Positions 37,589 through 47,276 of a stretch of DNA of 64,000 nucleotides are shown here, piece after piece (position 1 is the first letter of the stretch; the number at the start of each line of letters is the position of its first letter). Under the pieces are notes generated by a model. It saw only the letters and a list, made by a program, of their open reading frames with translations. It was not told where the DNA came from and made no database searches. Position numbers and translations under genes: made by a program. The stretch is from contig NZ_FTNI01000005.1 in assembly GCF_900156315.1 (NCBI RefSeq), positions 124,001 to 188,000 on the forward strand, written 5' to 3'. The DNA is from Microbispora rosea. GTDB taxonomy: Bacteria; Actinomycetota; Actinomycetes; Streptosporangiales; Streptosporangiaceae.

Positions 37589-40095
37589 TCCGCCTTCTCG
37601 GGGTGCACAAAGGTGTGGCGGCGCTGCTGGCCACGCTGGTGTTCGGCGCCGCACTTGTCGTCTCGGCCCTGCCCCGGATGGTCGAGTCCTCGCTCGACGC
37701 GGCGGCCAGGTCGATCATCGGCGCCGCCCCGCCCGGCACGGCCTCGCTGACGGTCCAGTACAGCCGGGGCTTCGACCTGAGGCCGATGCGGACGACGGCC
37801 GACGTGGCCGGGGCGGACACCGCCTGGCGAGCCCTGCTCCCCACGGCGTTGCGGATGGCCGCCGATCCCGCCCCGCTCTTCGACTTCTCCGCCTCCTCGC
37901 CGATCCTGATCAACAACCAGGCGCATCGCTACCTGACGCTGAAATGGGTCTCCGGGGCGGACCGGCACGTGCGGTACGTCGAGGGCGGCCCCCCGGGCCC
38001 CGGCTCGGGCACCCGTTTCGAGGTGGCCGTCCCCGCGGTCGCCGCCTCGGAGATGTCGATCAGAACGGGCGACACTCTCCGCCTCGGCGACCTGACCGCG
38101 AAGGTCACCGGCCTGTTCGAGCCGGCGCGTCCCGCCGACCGGTTCTGGGCTCTGGAGCCGGAGCTCACTTACGTCATCCACCACCGCGTGCCGCTCGCCA
38201 CGGAGGACGACCTGATCGTCACCGCGCTCACCGACGGCGACAGGCTCGCGGGCGCCGAGCTGCCCATGATCTTCCGATGGCTCGTCACCCCGGCGCAGGG
38301 CCGCGTCGGCGCGGGCAACGCGGCGGACGTGCTCGCCGCCACGGAGGAGTTCGACCGCCGGCTGGGCAGGCAGGACCTCGAACTCACCCTGTCGACCGGG
38401 TTCGACCGCATCCTGCGGGAGTACCTGGACCGGCTGGCCGTCACGCGCGCGCTCATCACGGTGTTCCTGAGCGGGCTGGCCGTCGTGTGCCTGGGCACCA
38501 CGGCCCTGGCCGTGCTGTTGTTCGCCGGGCGGGTGCGCGGCGACCTGCTGCTGATGCGCGCCCGCGGCGCGTCCCTGGCCCGGGCCGTGCTGACCTGCGG
38601 GGGAGCGGTCGCGCTCGTGGCGGTGCCGGCGGCCGCGGCGGGCCAGCTGGCCGCGGGCTTCGTGCCGGGCGCACCGACGGCGTTCGCGCGGCTGGGACCC
38701 GCCGCGCTGGCGGTGGGGACCGTCGCGATCGCCTGCGCCGCGGCCGCGGCGCGCCGGTCCACGGGCCGGCGGTCCGCGAACGCGCTGCGCCGGATCGTGC
38801 TGGAGATCCTGGTGCTCGTGCTCGCCGTGGCGAGCGTCCAGCTCCTGCGCACGGGCGGCCTGGGCACGGGCGGTCCGGGCACGGGCGGTCCGGGCGCGGG
38901 CGGTCCGGGCGCGGGCGACGCGTTCCTCGCGTCGGCGCCCGTGCTGCTGGCGCTGGCCGCCGCGCTGGCGCTGCTGCGCGCCGGCCCGGCCCTGATCCAC
39001 CTCGCCTTTCGCGCCGCGGCCCGGCGCGCCGCCGCCGTGCCGTTCCTCGGGCTCGCCGCCGCCCGGGCCGTGCCGGGCGCCGCGCTGCCGGTGCTCACGC
39101 TGCTGCCGGCCGTCGCGCTGGCGGCGTACGGCATGGTCACCGCCGGAGGGCTGGAGGAGGCCCAGCGGCAGGCGGCGTGGGAGCGGACCGGCGCGGAGAT
39201 CAGGGTGGAGCGCGCGCAGGGCATCGCGCCGGAGACGCTGGAGCAGATCGCCCGCGCGCCCGGCGTCAGGGCCGTCGTCCCTGCCGCGGTCGGGACGACG
39301 GTCGCCGAGGTGGGCTTCGGCGGGCGGCCGGCCACGGTCGTCGCGGTCGATCTCGACGCCTACCGCCGATTGGTCGCGGGCAGCCCGCTCCACCTGCCGC
39401 CGCCGGGAACCGGTGCGCTGGTCTCGCCCGACCTGTCCGCCATGCGGAGCTTCGATATCGGCTGGCCCGCGCGGACGACGGTCACCCCGGCGGGGACCGT
39501 CGACGCGATGCCGGGGGTGCGGGCCGGCGACGGCGCTCTCATCGTCCTCCGCGCGGCTCCCGAGCAGGTCAACACGCTGCTGATCGCGGGAGACCCGGGT
39601 GCGGTCAGGCCGCTGTTGCCGTCCGGCGCGCACATGACCACCGTGGCGGGCGCGCTCGCCGAGATCACCGGGATGCCGCTGACGAAGGCGCTGACCACCG
39701 CGCTGCGGGTCGCCGCCGCCGCGCTGGCCGCGTACGCGCTGGCGGCCGTCGCGATCGCCCTGACCGGGGGCGCGGCCCGGCGGGCGGAGGACCTGGGGCT
39801 GCTGCGCGCCCTCGGCCTCACGCGCAGGCAGGCCGGACTGGTCACCGTCCTGGAGGCGGCCCCGCTGCTCGTCCTGACCGCCGTCGCCGGGCTGGCGGCC
39901 GGTCTCGCCATGCCCGCGCTGCTCAGGCCGGGGATCGACCTGTCGGCGTACGCGGGCGGGCGTTACGGCGCGCTGACGGCCACCGCGCTCCTGCCCGTCC
40001 TGCCCTGTGCCGTGGCCGGTGCCCTGGCCGCCGGGGTCGCCGCCGTCGCCCTCGTGGGCGCCTATTTGGGAGGAAGCCGTGGACACGCTGGCTGA
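37585..40095 (+). CDS. FtsX-type ABC transporter permease (second)
   Basis: An 836-residue permease with the same architecture as its neighbour: N-terminal anchor, extracellular domain, central transmembrane block (about 290-470), second soluble domain, and C-terminal helices with RRAEDLGLLRALGLTRRQAG as the coupling region. A Gly/Pro-rich GTGGP repeat (about 422-440) interrupts the central block and is encoded by 15-bp repeats. It forms a heterodimer with the first permease, by context. The stop overlaps the next gene's start by 17 bases. Confidence 0.88.
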   Translation: MIRLLGVHKGVAALLATLVFGAALVVSALPRMVESSLDAAARSIIGAAPPGTASLTVQYSRGFDLRPMRTTADVAGADTAWRALLPTALRMAADPAPLFDFSASSPILINNQAHRYLTLKWVSGADRHVRYVEGGPPGPGSGTRFEVAVPAVAASEMSIRTGDTLRLGDLTAKVTGLFEPARPADRFWALEPELTYVIHHRVPLATEDDLIVTALTDGDRLAGAELPMIFRWLVTPAQGRVGAGNAADVLAATEEFDRRLGRQDLELTLSTGFDRILREYLDRLAVTRALITVFLSGLAVVCLGTTALAVLLFAGRVRGDLLLMRARGASLARAVLTCGGAVALVAVPAAAAGQLAAGFVPGAPTAFARLGPAALAVGTVAIACAAAAARRSTGRRSANALRRIVLEILVLVLAVASVQLLRTGGLGTGGPGTGGPGAGGPGAGDAFLASAPVLLALAAALALLRAGPALIHLAFRAAARRAAAVPFLGLAAARAVPGAALPVLTLLPAVALAAYGMVTAGGLEEAQRQAAWERTGAEIRVERAQGIAPETLEQIARAPGVRAVVPAAVGTTVAEVGFGGRPATVVAVDLDAYRRLVAGSPLHLPPPGTGALVSPDLSAMRSFDIGWPARTTVTPAGTVDAMPGVRAGDGALIVLRAAPEQVNTLLIAGDPGAVRPLLPSGAHMTTVAGALAEITGMPLTKALTTALRVAAAALAAYALAAVAIALTGGAARRAEDLGLLRALGLTRRQAGLVTVLEAAPLLVLTAVAGLAAGLAMPALLRPGIDLSAYAGGRYGALTATALLPVLPCAVAGALAAGVAAVALVGAYLGGSRGHAG
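38864..38921. repeat. 15-bp tandem repeats in second permease gene
   Basis: GGCACGGGCGGTCCG and a GGCGCGGGCGGTCCG variant follow one another, close to four copies with the last incomplete. They encode a flexible Gly-Thr/Ala-Gly-Gly-Pro linker between transmembrane parts. Period is the same as in the cbiD repeat. Confidence 0.75.
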
Positions 40096-41033
40096 CCTGG
40101 AGGCCCGGGCGACGCGGGGCGGTCCCGCGTTCGGCTCGGACGCCCACATCCTGTGCGACAACCTCGTGCGGATCTACAAGACCGAGGGGTCCGCCGCGGT
40201 CGAGGTGGTCGCCCTGCAGGGTCTCGACCTGCTCATCGGCAGGGGTGAGCTGGTGGCGGTCGTCGGGGCCTCGGGATCGGGCAAGTCGACGCTGCTCAAC
40301 ATCCTGTCGGGGCTCGACGTGCCGACGGCCGGGCTGGCCCGGGTCGCCGGGATCGACCTGCTGTCCATGACCCCCCGCGACCGCCTCCGCTACCGGCGTT
40401 CCGTCGTGGGCTTCGTCTGGCAGCAGACCGCCCGCAACCTGCTGCCGTACCTCACCGCGCGGGAGAACGTCATGCTCCCCATGCGGCTGGCGGGCGGCAC
40501 GTCCCGGCGGGCCAGGTCGGCGCGTACGGACGAGCTGCTGGAGCTGACGGGGATGGCCGGCCTCGCGGACCGGCGGCCCGGGGAGATGTCCGGCGGCGAG
40601 CAGCAGCGGGTGGCCGTCGCCGTGGCGCTGGCCAACGCGCCCGAGGTGGTGCTCGCCGACGAGCCCACCGGGGAGCTCGACAGCGAGAGCGCCGAGACGG
40701 TCTTCGGCGTGCTGCGCCACGTCAACCGGGAGCTCGGCGTCACGACCGTCGTCGTGACGCACGACCCGCTGGTGTCGGAGCAGGTCGACCGGACCGTCGG
40801 CATCCGGGACGGCCGCACCTCCAGCGAGACGTTCCGCCGCACGTCCTCCGACGGCAGGGTGGTCGCCGAGGAGTACGCGGTGCTGGACCGGGCCGGGCGC
40901 CTGCAGCTGCCGAGGGAGTTCGTCAACGCCCTGTCGATGGAGCACCGGGTGCGCCTGGAGCTCGAACGCGACCACATCGGGGTCTGGCCCTCGGTCGCCG
41001 GGGACGACACGGACGATACAGAGGAAGAGACGA

Positions 41034-41041
<8 letters not shown>
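40079..41041 (+). CDS. ABC transporter ATP-binding protein with C-terminal extension (first)
   Basis: A 320-residue MacB/LolD-type ATPase. Walker A is VVGASGSGKSTLLN, Q-loop WQQTARNLLP, signature MSGGEQQRVAVA and Walker B VVLADEPTGELDS with the catalytic Glu. About 90 residues follow the core, ending in an acidic DDTDDTEEE tail; the extension is uncommon in this family. GGGAGG lies before the GTG start. The stop overlaps the next ATG by 8 bases. It energises the two FtsX permeases. Confidence 0.92.
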
Positions 41042-41702
<661 letters not shown>

Positions 41703-41705
41703 GGG

Positions 41706-42641
41706 TCAGGCCCACGGGAGGGCGGCGCGGCGGGACCAGTAGGTCTCGGCGTCCTCCGCCAGCCCGGCGAGCGCCTTCTCGGCCTCCTCGTCCCAGGTGA
41801 CGGCGAGCGCCGTCAGGTTCTCGGCGAGCTGGGCGGTCGTGGCCGCGCCGCTCAGCACGATCCCCGCCCACGGGCGGGCGAGCGCGGCGGCCAGCGCCAG
41901 GGCGTCGGGGGTGACGCCGCGTTCGCGCGCGGCGAGCACCAGCGCCGGGGGCGCGCCCCGGACGGTCAGCCTGCCGTTGGCCACGCCCTCCTTGACGATC
42001 ACGGCGAGGCCTGCGGCGTGCGCCCGGGCCAGGGCCTCGCCCGCCGAACGCTCCAGCAGGTTCCAGGTCGACTGGACCGTGTCGAAGAGCCCGGTCGCGA
42101 CCGCCCTGTCGATGGTCGCGGCCTGGCGGGGGCCGGTGGTGGACAGGCCCACGGCGACGCCCTCGGCGCGCAGGGCGCGCAGCTCGCCGAGCACCTCCTC
42201 GTCGTCGAGCACCCCGCTCTCCACCGTGGCGGAGTGGATCTGGTAGAGCGACAGATGCGCGCCGAGCAGCTCGCGGGTCTCGCCGAGCTGGCGGCGGAGC
42301 CGCGCGGCCGACAGGTCCTTCTCCTCGTGGCGGCCGGCGTCCATCCGCCAGCCGCCGACGTACTCGTACCCCCACTTCGACCCGACCTCGACCTCGCCGG
42401 GCCGGATGCCCCGGTCGGCCAGCCAGCCCGCGAGGAACTCCTCCGCCAGTCCGTAGGACCGGGCCACGTCGACGTACCGCACGCCCGCCGCCCGGGCGGC
42501 GTCCAGCACCTCCCAGGTGCGCGCCCGCATCGCCGCCACGTCGCGGTCGCCGCCGAAATCCTCGTCCCGGCCGAGCGTGATGTACGCGGGGCGCCCGACG
42601 GCGGCGAGCCCGAGACCCATCTCCTGCAGCCACTTCCGCAT
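41706..42641 (-). CDS. Aldo/keto reductase
   Basis: A 311-residue NAD(P)H-dependent oxidoreductase of the AKR fold. The catalytic tetrad is Asp58, Tyr63 (VDVARSYG), Lys89 (GSKWGY) and His136 (YQIHS). The C-terminal cofactor region, GIVLSGAATTAQLAENL, resembles the usual VPGASSPEQL motif but is divergent. It starts from an ATG with no strong ribosome site and converges on the ABC operon. Substrate cannot be inferred. Confidence 0.9.
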   Translation of the reverse strand: MRKWLQEMGLGLAAVGRPAYITLGRDEDFGGDRDVAAMRARTWEVLDAARAAGVRYVDVARSYGLAEEFLAGWLADRGIRPGEVEVGSKWGYEYVGGWRMDAGRHEEKDLSAARLRRQLGETRELLGAHLSLYQIHSATVESGVLDDEEVLGELRALRAEGVAVGLSTTGPRQAATIDRAVATGLFDTVQSTWNLLERSAGEALARAHAAGLAVIVKEGVANGRLTVRGAPPALVLAARERGVTPDALALAAALARPWAGIVLSGAATTAQLAENLTALAVTWDEEAEKALAGLAEDAETYWSRRAALPWA

Positions 42642-42742
42642 GGGGTATCACGTTAGGTGACACGTGTGGTGCGGAGGCGGCCGGGGTATGCCGACAAGTC
42701 CAGCCGGCCTGTGGGTCCACTCGAGCCCGAGGTGGTGGGAGC

Positions 42743-43786
42743 GTGACGGAACCGGTTGCAGAGGGAGTGCGCACCGCGGCGGAGGTGCTCGCCCGGACGC
42801 GCGACCTGGTGGAGCCCGCCCTGCGCCATGCGGTCGACACCCTGCCTCCGCCGATGCGCCGGATGGCGGGATACCACTTCGGATGGTGGGACGCGCGGGA
42901 GCGGCCGCTGCGGGCGGACGGCGGCAAGGCCCTGCGGCCCGCGTTCACGCTCCTGGCGGCGGAGGGCGCCGGGGGAGACGCGGACGCGGCACTGCCGGCC
43001 GCCGTCGCGGTCGAGCTGGTGCACAACTTCTCTCTCATCCACGACGACGTGATGGACGGTGACGCGGTCCGCCGCCACCGCCCCACGGTGTGGAACGTCT
43101 TCGGGCGCTCCGAGGCGATCCTGGCCGGAGACTCCCTGCTGACGCTGGCCTTCGCCGTGCTCGCCGGGAGCGGCCGCCCCGCCGCCGGCGTGCGGACGCT
43201 GGCCCGGTGCGTCCAGTCGCTGCTGGACGGCCAGAGCGCCGACCTCGGCTTCGAGGAGCGGGCGGACGTGAGCCTGGGGGAGTGCATGCGCATGGCGGAG
43301 GGCAAGACGGGCGCGCTGTTCGGCTGCGCCTGCGCCCTCGGCGCGCTGCAGGCCGCCGGTCTTCCGGGGGGCGCCACCACCACCGAGCAGGTGTCCTTCC
43401 TGCGGGTGTTCGGCGAGCGCGTGGGGCTGGCGTTCCAGATCGTCGACGACCTGCTGGGCATCTGGGGCGACCCGGCCGTCACCGGCAAACCGGTCCACTC
43501 GGATCTGCGCAACCGGAAGAAGTCCCTGCCGGTCGTCGCCGCGCTGACATCGGGCACGCCGGCCGGCGGCGCGCTCGCCGCGTTGTACCGCCGCCCGCTC
43601 GCGCCGGCCGACCTCCCCCGGGCCGCGCGGCTGGTGGAGGAGGCCGGCGGGCGGGCGTGGAGCCTCGCCAGGGTGGACGATCTGCTGTCCGAGGCGCTGG
43701 AGGCGCTGCGGTCGGCGGAGCTGGCGCCCGGTCCGGCGGCGGGTCTCGAGGCCCTGGCCCGCCTGGCCGCCGACCGCGACCGCTGA
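42743..43786 (+). CDS. Polyprenyl diphosphate synthase
   Basis: A 347-residue trans-prenyltransferase condensing isopentenyl diphosphate with allylic diphosphates. The first Asp-rich motif is DDVMD (101-105), after VHNFSLIH. The second is DDLLGIWGD (235-243), a variant in which the fifth residue is Gly rather than Asp, common in actinobacterial enzymes. GGKALRPAF, AEGKTGALF and RKKSLPVVAAL are also present. GGGAG lies before the GTG start. Product chain length is not predictable; no terpene cyclase lies nearby. Confidence 0.9.
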   Translation: MTEPVAEGVRTAAEVLARTRDLVEPALRHAVDTLPPPMRRMAGYHFGWWDARERPLRADGGKALRPAFTLLAAEGAGGDADAALPAAVAVELVHNFSLIHDDVMDGDAVRRHRPTVWNVFGRSEAILAGDSLLTLAFAVLAGSGRPAAGVRTLARCVQSLLDGQSADLGFEERADVSLGECMRMAEGKTGALFGCACALGALQAAGLPGGATTTEQVSFLRVFGERVGLAFQIVDDLLGIWGDPAVTGKPVHSDLRNRKKSLPVVAALTSGTPAGGALAALYRRPLAPADLPRAARLVEEAGGRAWSLARVDDLLSEALEALRSAELAPGPAAGLEALARLAADRDR

Positions 43787-43805
43787 CCCGCCTGCCGACC
43801 GTCGG

Positions 43806-44273
43806 CTAACCGTCCGTTTCGTGCGCACCGGCCGCCGCGGTGAGCTCGCGCAGCGTCCGCGCGAGCGTACGGCGGCTGTCCGGCGGCAGGTGGCGCAGCG
43901 CGGCGGCGATGTGCCCGCGGCGGGCCGCACGGATCCGCTCCAGCGACCTCCTGCCGGTCTCGGTGACGTCGATGCTGACCTCACGGCGGCTGTGCGGGGA
44001 CAGCAGGCGCGTCAGCAGCCCGGCGGTGTGCAGGCGGGCCACCAGACGGCCCGTGGCCGAGACCGACATGCCCAGCAGGGCGGCGAGCCCGCTCAGGTTC
44101 ACCGGGCCGTGCCGGTCGACCGCGAGCAGCACCCGCAACTGGGTGACCGAGAGCTCGGAGCTGCGCGTCATCGCGTTGAGGGTCATCTCCACCAGGGCGA
44201 GCGAGGCGTCCTCCACGGACCACGCGTCCTCGTCCAGTGTCTGGTCCGTCTCCTCCATGATCTCGGCGCTCAT
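43806..44273 (-). CDS. MarR-family transcriptional regulator
   Basis: A 155-residue winged-helix regulator. The core reads SELSVTQLRVLLAVDRHG, LSGLAALLGMSVSATGRLVARL (helix-turn-helix) and a wing with SPHSRREVSIDVTETGR. ATG at 44273 follows GGGGAG and overlaps the dehydrogenase stop (ATGA), so it is the last gene of the TPP enzyme operon. It may control that operon by autoregulation (inference). The acidic N-terminus is longer than usual. Confidence 0.9.
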   Translation of the reverse strand: MSAEIMEETDQTLDEDAWSVEDASLALVEMTLNAMTRSSELSVTQLRVLLAVDRHGPVNLSGLAALLGMSVSATGRLVARLHTAGLLTRLLSPHSRREVSIDVTETGRRSLERIRAARRGHIAAALRHLPPDSRRTLARTLRELTAAAGAHETDG

Positions 44274-47272
44274 CGGCTCCCCAGCACCCGCGCCGGGCCG
44301 GGCCTGCGCGCGGCCCGCCACTCGGGGTGGTCGCCCAGCGGAATGCCCCGCACCCCGGCCGCCAGCAACTCCGCGAGGTGGATCGCCTGGCGTCCCACTC
44401 CCGCCTGCTCGATCTGCGTACGGCAGCTGAAGCCGTCGGCGAGGACGACCGTGCGGGGATCGGCGGCGCGGACGGCCGGCAGGATCTCGTGCTCCGCGCA
44501 GGTCGTCGACACCTCCAGGTGGCCGGCGGTGAAGCCGAAGTTCCCGGCGAGGCCGCAGCAGCCGCCCACCGTCTCCACCCGCACACCGGCCCGGGACAGC
44601 AGGGCCCGATCGGTGTCGAAGCCGAGCACCGAGTGGTGGTGGCAGTGCGGCTGGGCGACGGCGTCCCGGTCGATCCGGGGCGGCTCCCAGCCGTCGGTCG
44701 CGCTCAGCAGCTCGGCGAGGGTCCTGGTCTGCTCGCCCAGCCGGGTGAAGTCCCGGTCGTGCGCGAACAGCTCGGGCGCGTCGGCGCGGAACACCGCCGT
44801 GCAGCTCGGCTCCAGCCCGACGATCGGGATGCCGCGGCGCAGCGCCGGGGCGAGGGTGCGCACGGTGCGGCGCAGCACCCGCCGCGCCACGCCGAGCTGG
44901 CCGGTCGATATCCACGTCAGGCCGCAGCACAGCGTGCGCGGCGGGATCAGCACGCGGTAACCCGCCGACTCCAGCACCCAGACGGCGGCGCGGCCGATAT
45001 GAGGGTGGAAGTTGTCGGTGAACGTGTCGGGCCACAGCACCACGGGTCCCCGCTCGCCCCCGCCGCGCGGCCCCCGGTGCCGATACCAGTCGCTGAAGCG
45101 GAGCGGCGCGAAGTCCGGGACCGGCCGGGCCGGTTCGAGCCCCGCCAGGCGTTTGGCGAGCCCGGACAGCACGGGCGCGTGCGCCAGCGCGTTGACCACC
45201 CCCGGGGCGAGCGCGGCCACGCGGGCCCACACCGGCAGCCAGCCCATGGCGTAGTGGTCCATCGGGCGGATCCTGCGGGCGTAGTGGTGGGCGAGGAACT
45301 CGGCCTTGTACGTCGCCATGTCGACCTGCATCGGGCAGTCGTGCCTGCAGCCCTTGCAGGCCAGGCACAAATCGAGCGCGTCCTTCACGGCGGCGGACCG
45401 CCAGCCGTCCCGCACCACGGAGTCGGCGTGGCCGTTCAGCATCTCGAACAGCAGCCGGGAGCGCCCGCGGGTGGAGTGCTCCTCCTCGCCCGTGGCCCGG
45501 TAGGACGGGCACATCACCCCGCCGGTGTGCTCGCGGCATTGGCCGACTCCCACGCACCGCATCACGGCCCGCTGGAAGCTGCCCTCGTCGTCCGGGTAGC
45601 CGAAGTGGACGGGCGGGTCGGCGGGCGTCCACTCGGGGCCGAGCCGCAGGTCCTCGTCCAGCCGGTACGGCGAGACGATCTTGCCCGGGTTCATCCGGTC
45701 GCCGGGGTCGAAGACGGCCTTCACCTGCTCGAATGCGGTAATGACCGCCGGCCCGAACATCTTGGGCAGCAGCTCGCCCCTGGCCTGCCCGTCGCCGTGC
45801 TCGCCCGACAGCGAGCCGCCGTAGGAGACGACCAGGTCGGCGGCCCGATCGAGGAAGGCGCGGAAGGCCGCCACCCCGTCGGCCGTCACCAGGTCGAACG
45901 GGATGCGGGTGTGCACGCAGCCCTGCCCGAAGTGCCCGTACAGCGAGGCGTCGCCGTAGCCGAACTCCTCGAACAGGCGGCGCAGGTCGCGCAGGTAGCC
46001 GCCGAGCCTGTCCGGCGGGACGGCCGAGTCCTCGAACCCCTCCCACGTCTCGCGCATGCCGGGCACCCGGGCGGTGGCGCCCAGACCGGACTCGCGGACC
46101 TCCCACAGCTCTTTTTCGATCTTCGCGTCGTCGAGGAAGGAGATGTGCGGCGCGTGCTCGCCGCCCTTCAGCTCCTTCAGCAGGTCACGGGCCTTGGCGT
46201 CCGCCTCCTTCTGCGAGTCCGCCCCGAAGGAGACCATGAGCCAGCCGCCGCCCTCCGGCAGCCGCTTGAGGGCGTCGGGATGCATGTGCTTGCGCCGCTC
46301 GAAGTCCACGAGCTTGTCGTCCACCCCTTCGAGCTGGAGCGGGCCGTGGCGGGCGATGCGCGGCACGGCGTCGGCGGCCACGCCGATGTCGTGATAGCCG
46401 AGCAGGACGAGGCACTCGGCCTTGGGCGCGGGCACCAGGCGCAGCTCGGCCCGCAGCACGGTGACCAGCGTGCCCTCCGACCCGACCAGCGCCCTGGCCA
46501 GGTCGAACCCGGCCTCGGGCAGGAGCTGGTCGAGGTTGTAGCCCGACACCCGCCGGGGGATGTCGGGGAAGCGGCGGCGGATCTCGTCGGCGTGCTCGTC
46601 CACGATCGCCCGCAGCTCGCGGTAGATCCGCCCCCTCGGCCCGCCTTCGGCGACGATCCGGTCGAACTGCTCCTGGCTGGTCGGCCCCACCCACATCCGC
46701 TGTCCGTCGTAGGTGAGGATCTCCAGCCGCGCGACGTTGTCGGCGGTCTTGCCGTACGCCTGGGCGGTCGAGCCGCAGGAGTTGTTGCCGATCATGCCGC
46801 CGAGCGTGCACTGGGAGTGGGTGGACGGACGCGGCCCGAACATCAGGCCGGTGTCGGCCAGCAGCCGGTTCAGCACGTCGAGCACGATTCCGGGCTCGAC
46901 CACGCAGGTGCGCGCCGCGGCGTCCACCGACACGAGCCGGTGGCAGTACTTCGACCAGTCGATCACCACCGCGGTGTTGCAGGTCTGACCGGCCAGGCTG
47001 GTCCCCCCGCCCCGTGAGGTGACGGGCGCGCCGTGCTCCCGGCAGACGGCGATCGCCTCGGCCGCCGCGTCCACCGTGCGCGGCACCACCACCCCGAGCG
47101 GCACCTGCCGGTAGTTCGATCCGTCCGTGGAGTAGGCGCCCCGGCTGCCCGGGTCGAACCTGACCTCGCCGTCCACCCGGGCGGCGAGGTCCCGCTCCAG
47201 GTCGCGCACCCGCACGTACGGGCGCCCCGGCCGGGTCGTCACGGGCAGGGGAACGAGCACCTGGTCCGTCAT
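44270..47272 (-). CDS. FAD-linked oxidase / Fe-S dehydrogenase fusion (D-lactate dehydrogenase-like)
   Basis: A 1000-residue GlcD-GlpC-type fusion that oxidises a 2-hydroxyacid and passes electrons through Fe-S centres, probably to quinone. The FAD_binding_4 domain (about 50-280) has PVTSRGGGTSLAGQ and GGMIGNNSCGS. FAD-oxidase_C follows with GSLSGEHGDGQARGE. Two Fe-S cysteine groups (CVGVGQCREHTGGVMCPSY and CLACKGCRHDCP) come next, then two CCG-type motifs (TLCCGLTW, GGCCGLAGNFG). D-lactate or D-2-hydroxyglutarate are the likely substrates; the PoxB-like neighbour favours lactate (inference). Start ATG lies four bases after the preceding stop. Confidence 0.9.
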   Translation of the reverse strand: MTDQVLVPLPVTTRPGRPYVRVRDLERDLAARVDGEVRFDPGSRGAYSTDGSNYRQVPLGVVVPRTVDAAAEAIAVCREHGAPVTSRGGGTSLAGQTCNTAVVIDWSKYCHRLVSVDAAARTCVVEPGIVLDVLNRLLADTGLMFGPRPSTHSQCTLGGMIGNNSCGSTAQAYGKTADNVARLEILTYDGQRMWVGPTSQEQFDRIVAEGGPRGRIYRELRAIVDEHADEIRRRFPDIPRRVSGYNLDQLLPEAGFDLARALVGSEGTLVTVLRAELRLVPAPKAECLVLLGYHDIGVAADAVPRIARHGPLQLEGVDDKLVDFERRKHMHPDALKRLPEGGGWLMVSFGADSQKEADAKARDLLKELKGGEHAPHISFLDDAKIEKELWEVRESGLGATARVPGMRETWEGFEDSAVPPDRLGGYLRDLRRLFEEFGYGDASLYGHFGQGCVHTRIPFDLVTADGVAAFRAFLDRAADLVVSYGGSLSGEHGDGQARGELLPKMFGPAVITAFEQVKAVFDPGDRMNPGKIVSPYRLDEDLRLGPEWTPADPPVHFGYPDDEGSFQRAVMRCVGVGQCREHTGGVMCPSYRATGEEEHSTRGRSRLLFEMLNGHADSVVRDGWRSAAVKDALDLCLACKGCRHDCPMQVDMATYKAEFLAHHYARRIRPMDHYAMGWLPVWARVAALAPGVVNALAHAPVLSGLAKRLAGLEPARPVPDFAPLRFSDWYRHRGPRGGGERGPVVLWPDTFTDNFHPHIGRAAVWVLESAGYRVLIPPRTLCCGLTWISTGQLGVARRVLRRTVRTLAPALRRGIPIVGLEPSCTAVFRADAPELFAHDRDFTRLGEQTRTLAELLSATDGWEPPRIDRDAVAQPHCHHHSVLGFDTDRALLSRAGVRVETVGGCCGLAGNFGFTAGHLEVSTTCAEHEILPAVRAADPRTVVLADGFSCRTQIEQAGVGRQAIHLAELLAAGVRGIPLGDHPEWRAARRPGPARVLGSR

Positions 47273-47276
47273 GGCG

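Noticed and set aside
34883-40161. Long open frames opposite the ABC permeases
   Set aside because: Low-complexity Arg/Gly/Gln-rich translations without motifs; the plus-strand permeases show clear helices and family segments.
42743-43786. Terpene biosynthesis cluster or encapsulin cargo locus
   Set aside because: The polyprenyl synthase has no cyclase, methyltransferase or encapsulin gene beside it.
44327-47017. Nearly 900-codon frame antisense to the Fe-S dehydrogenase
   Set aside because: No motif, no ribosome site and His/Gly/Arg/Val-rich composition, while the opposite strand has full FAD and Fe-S motifs.
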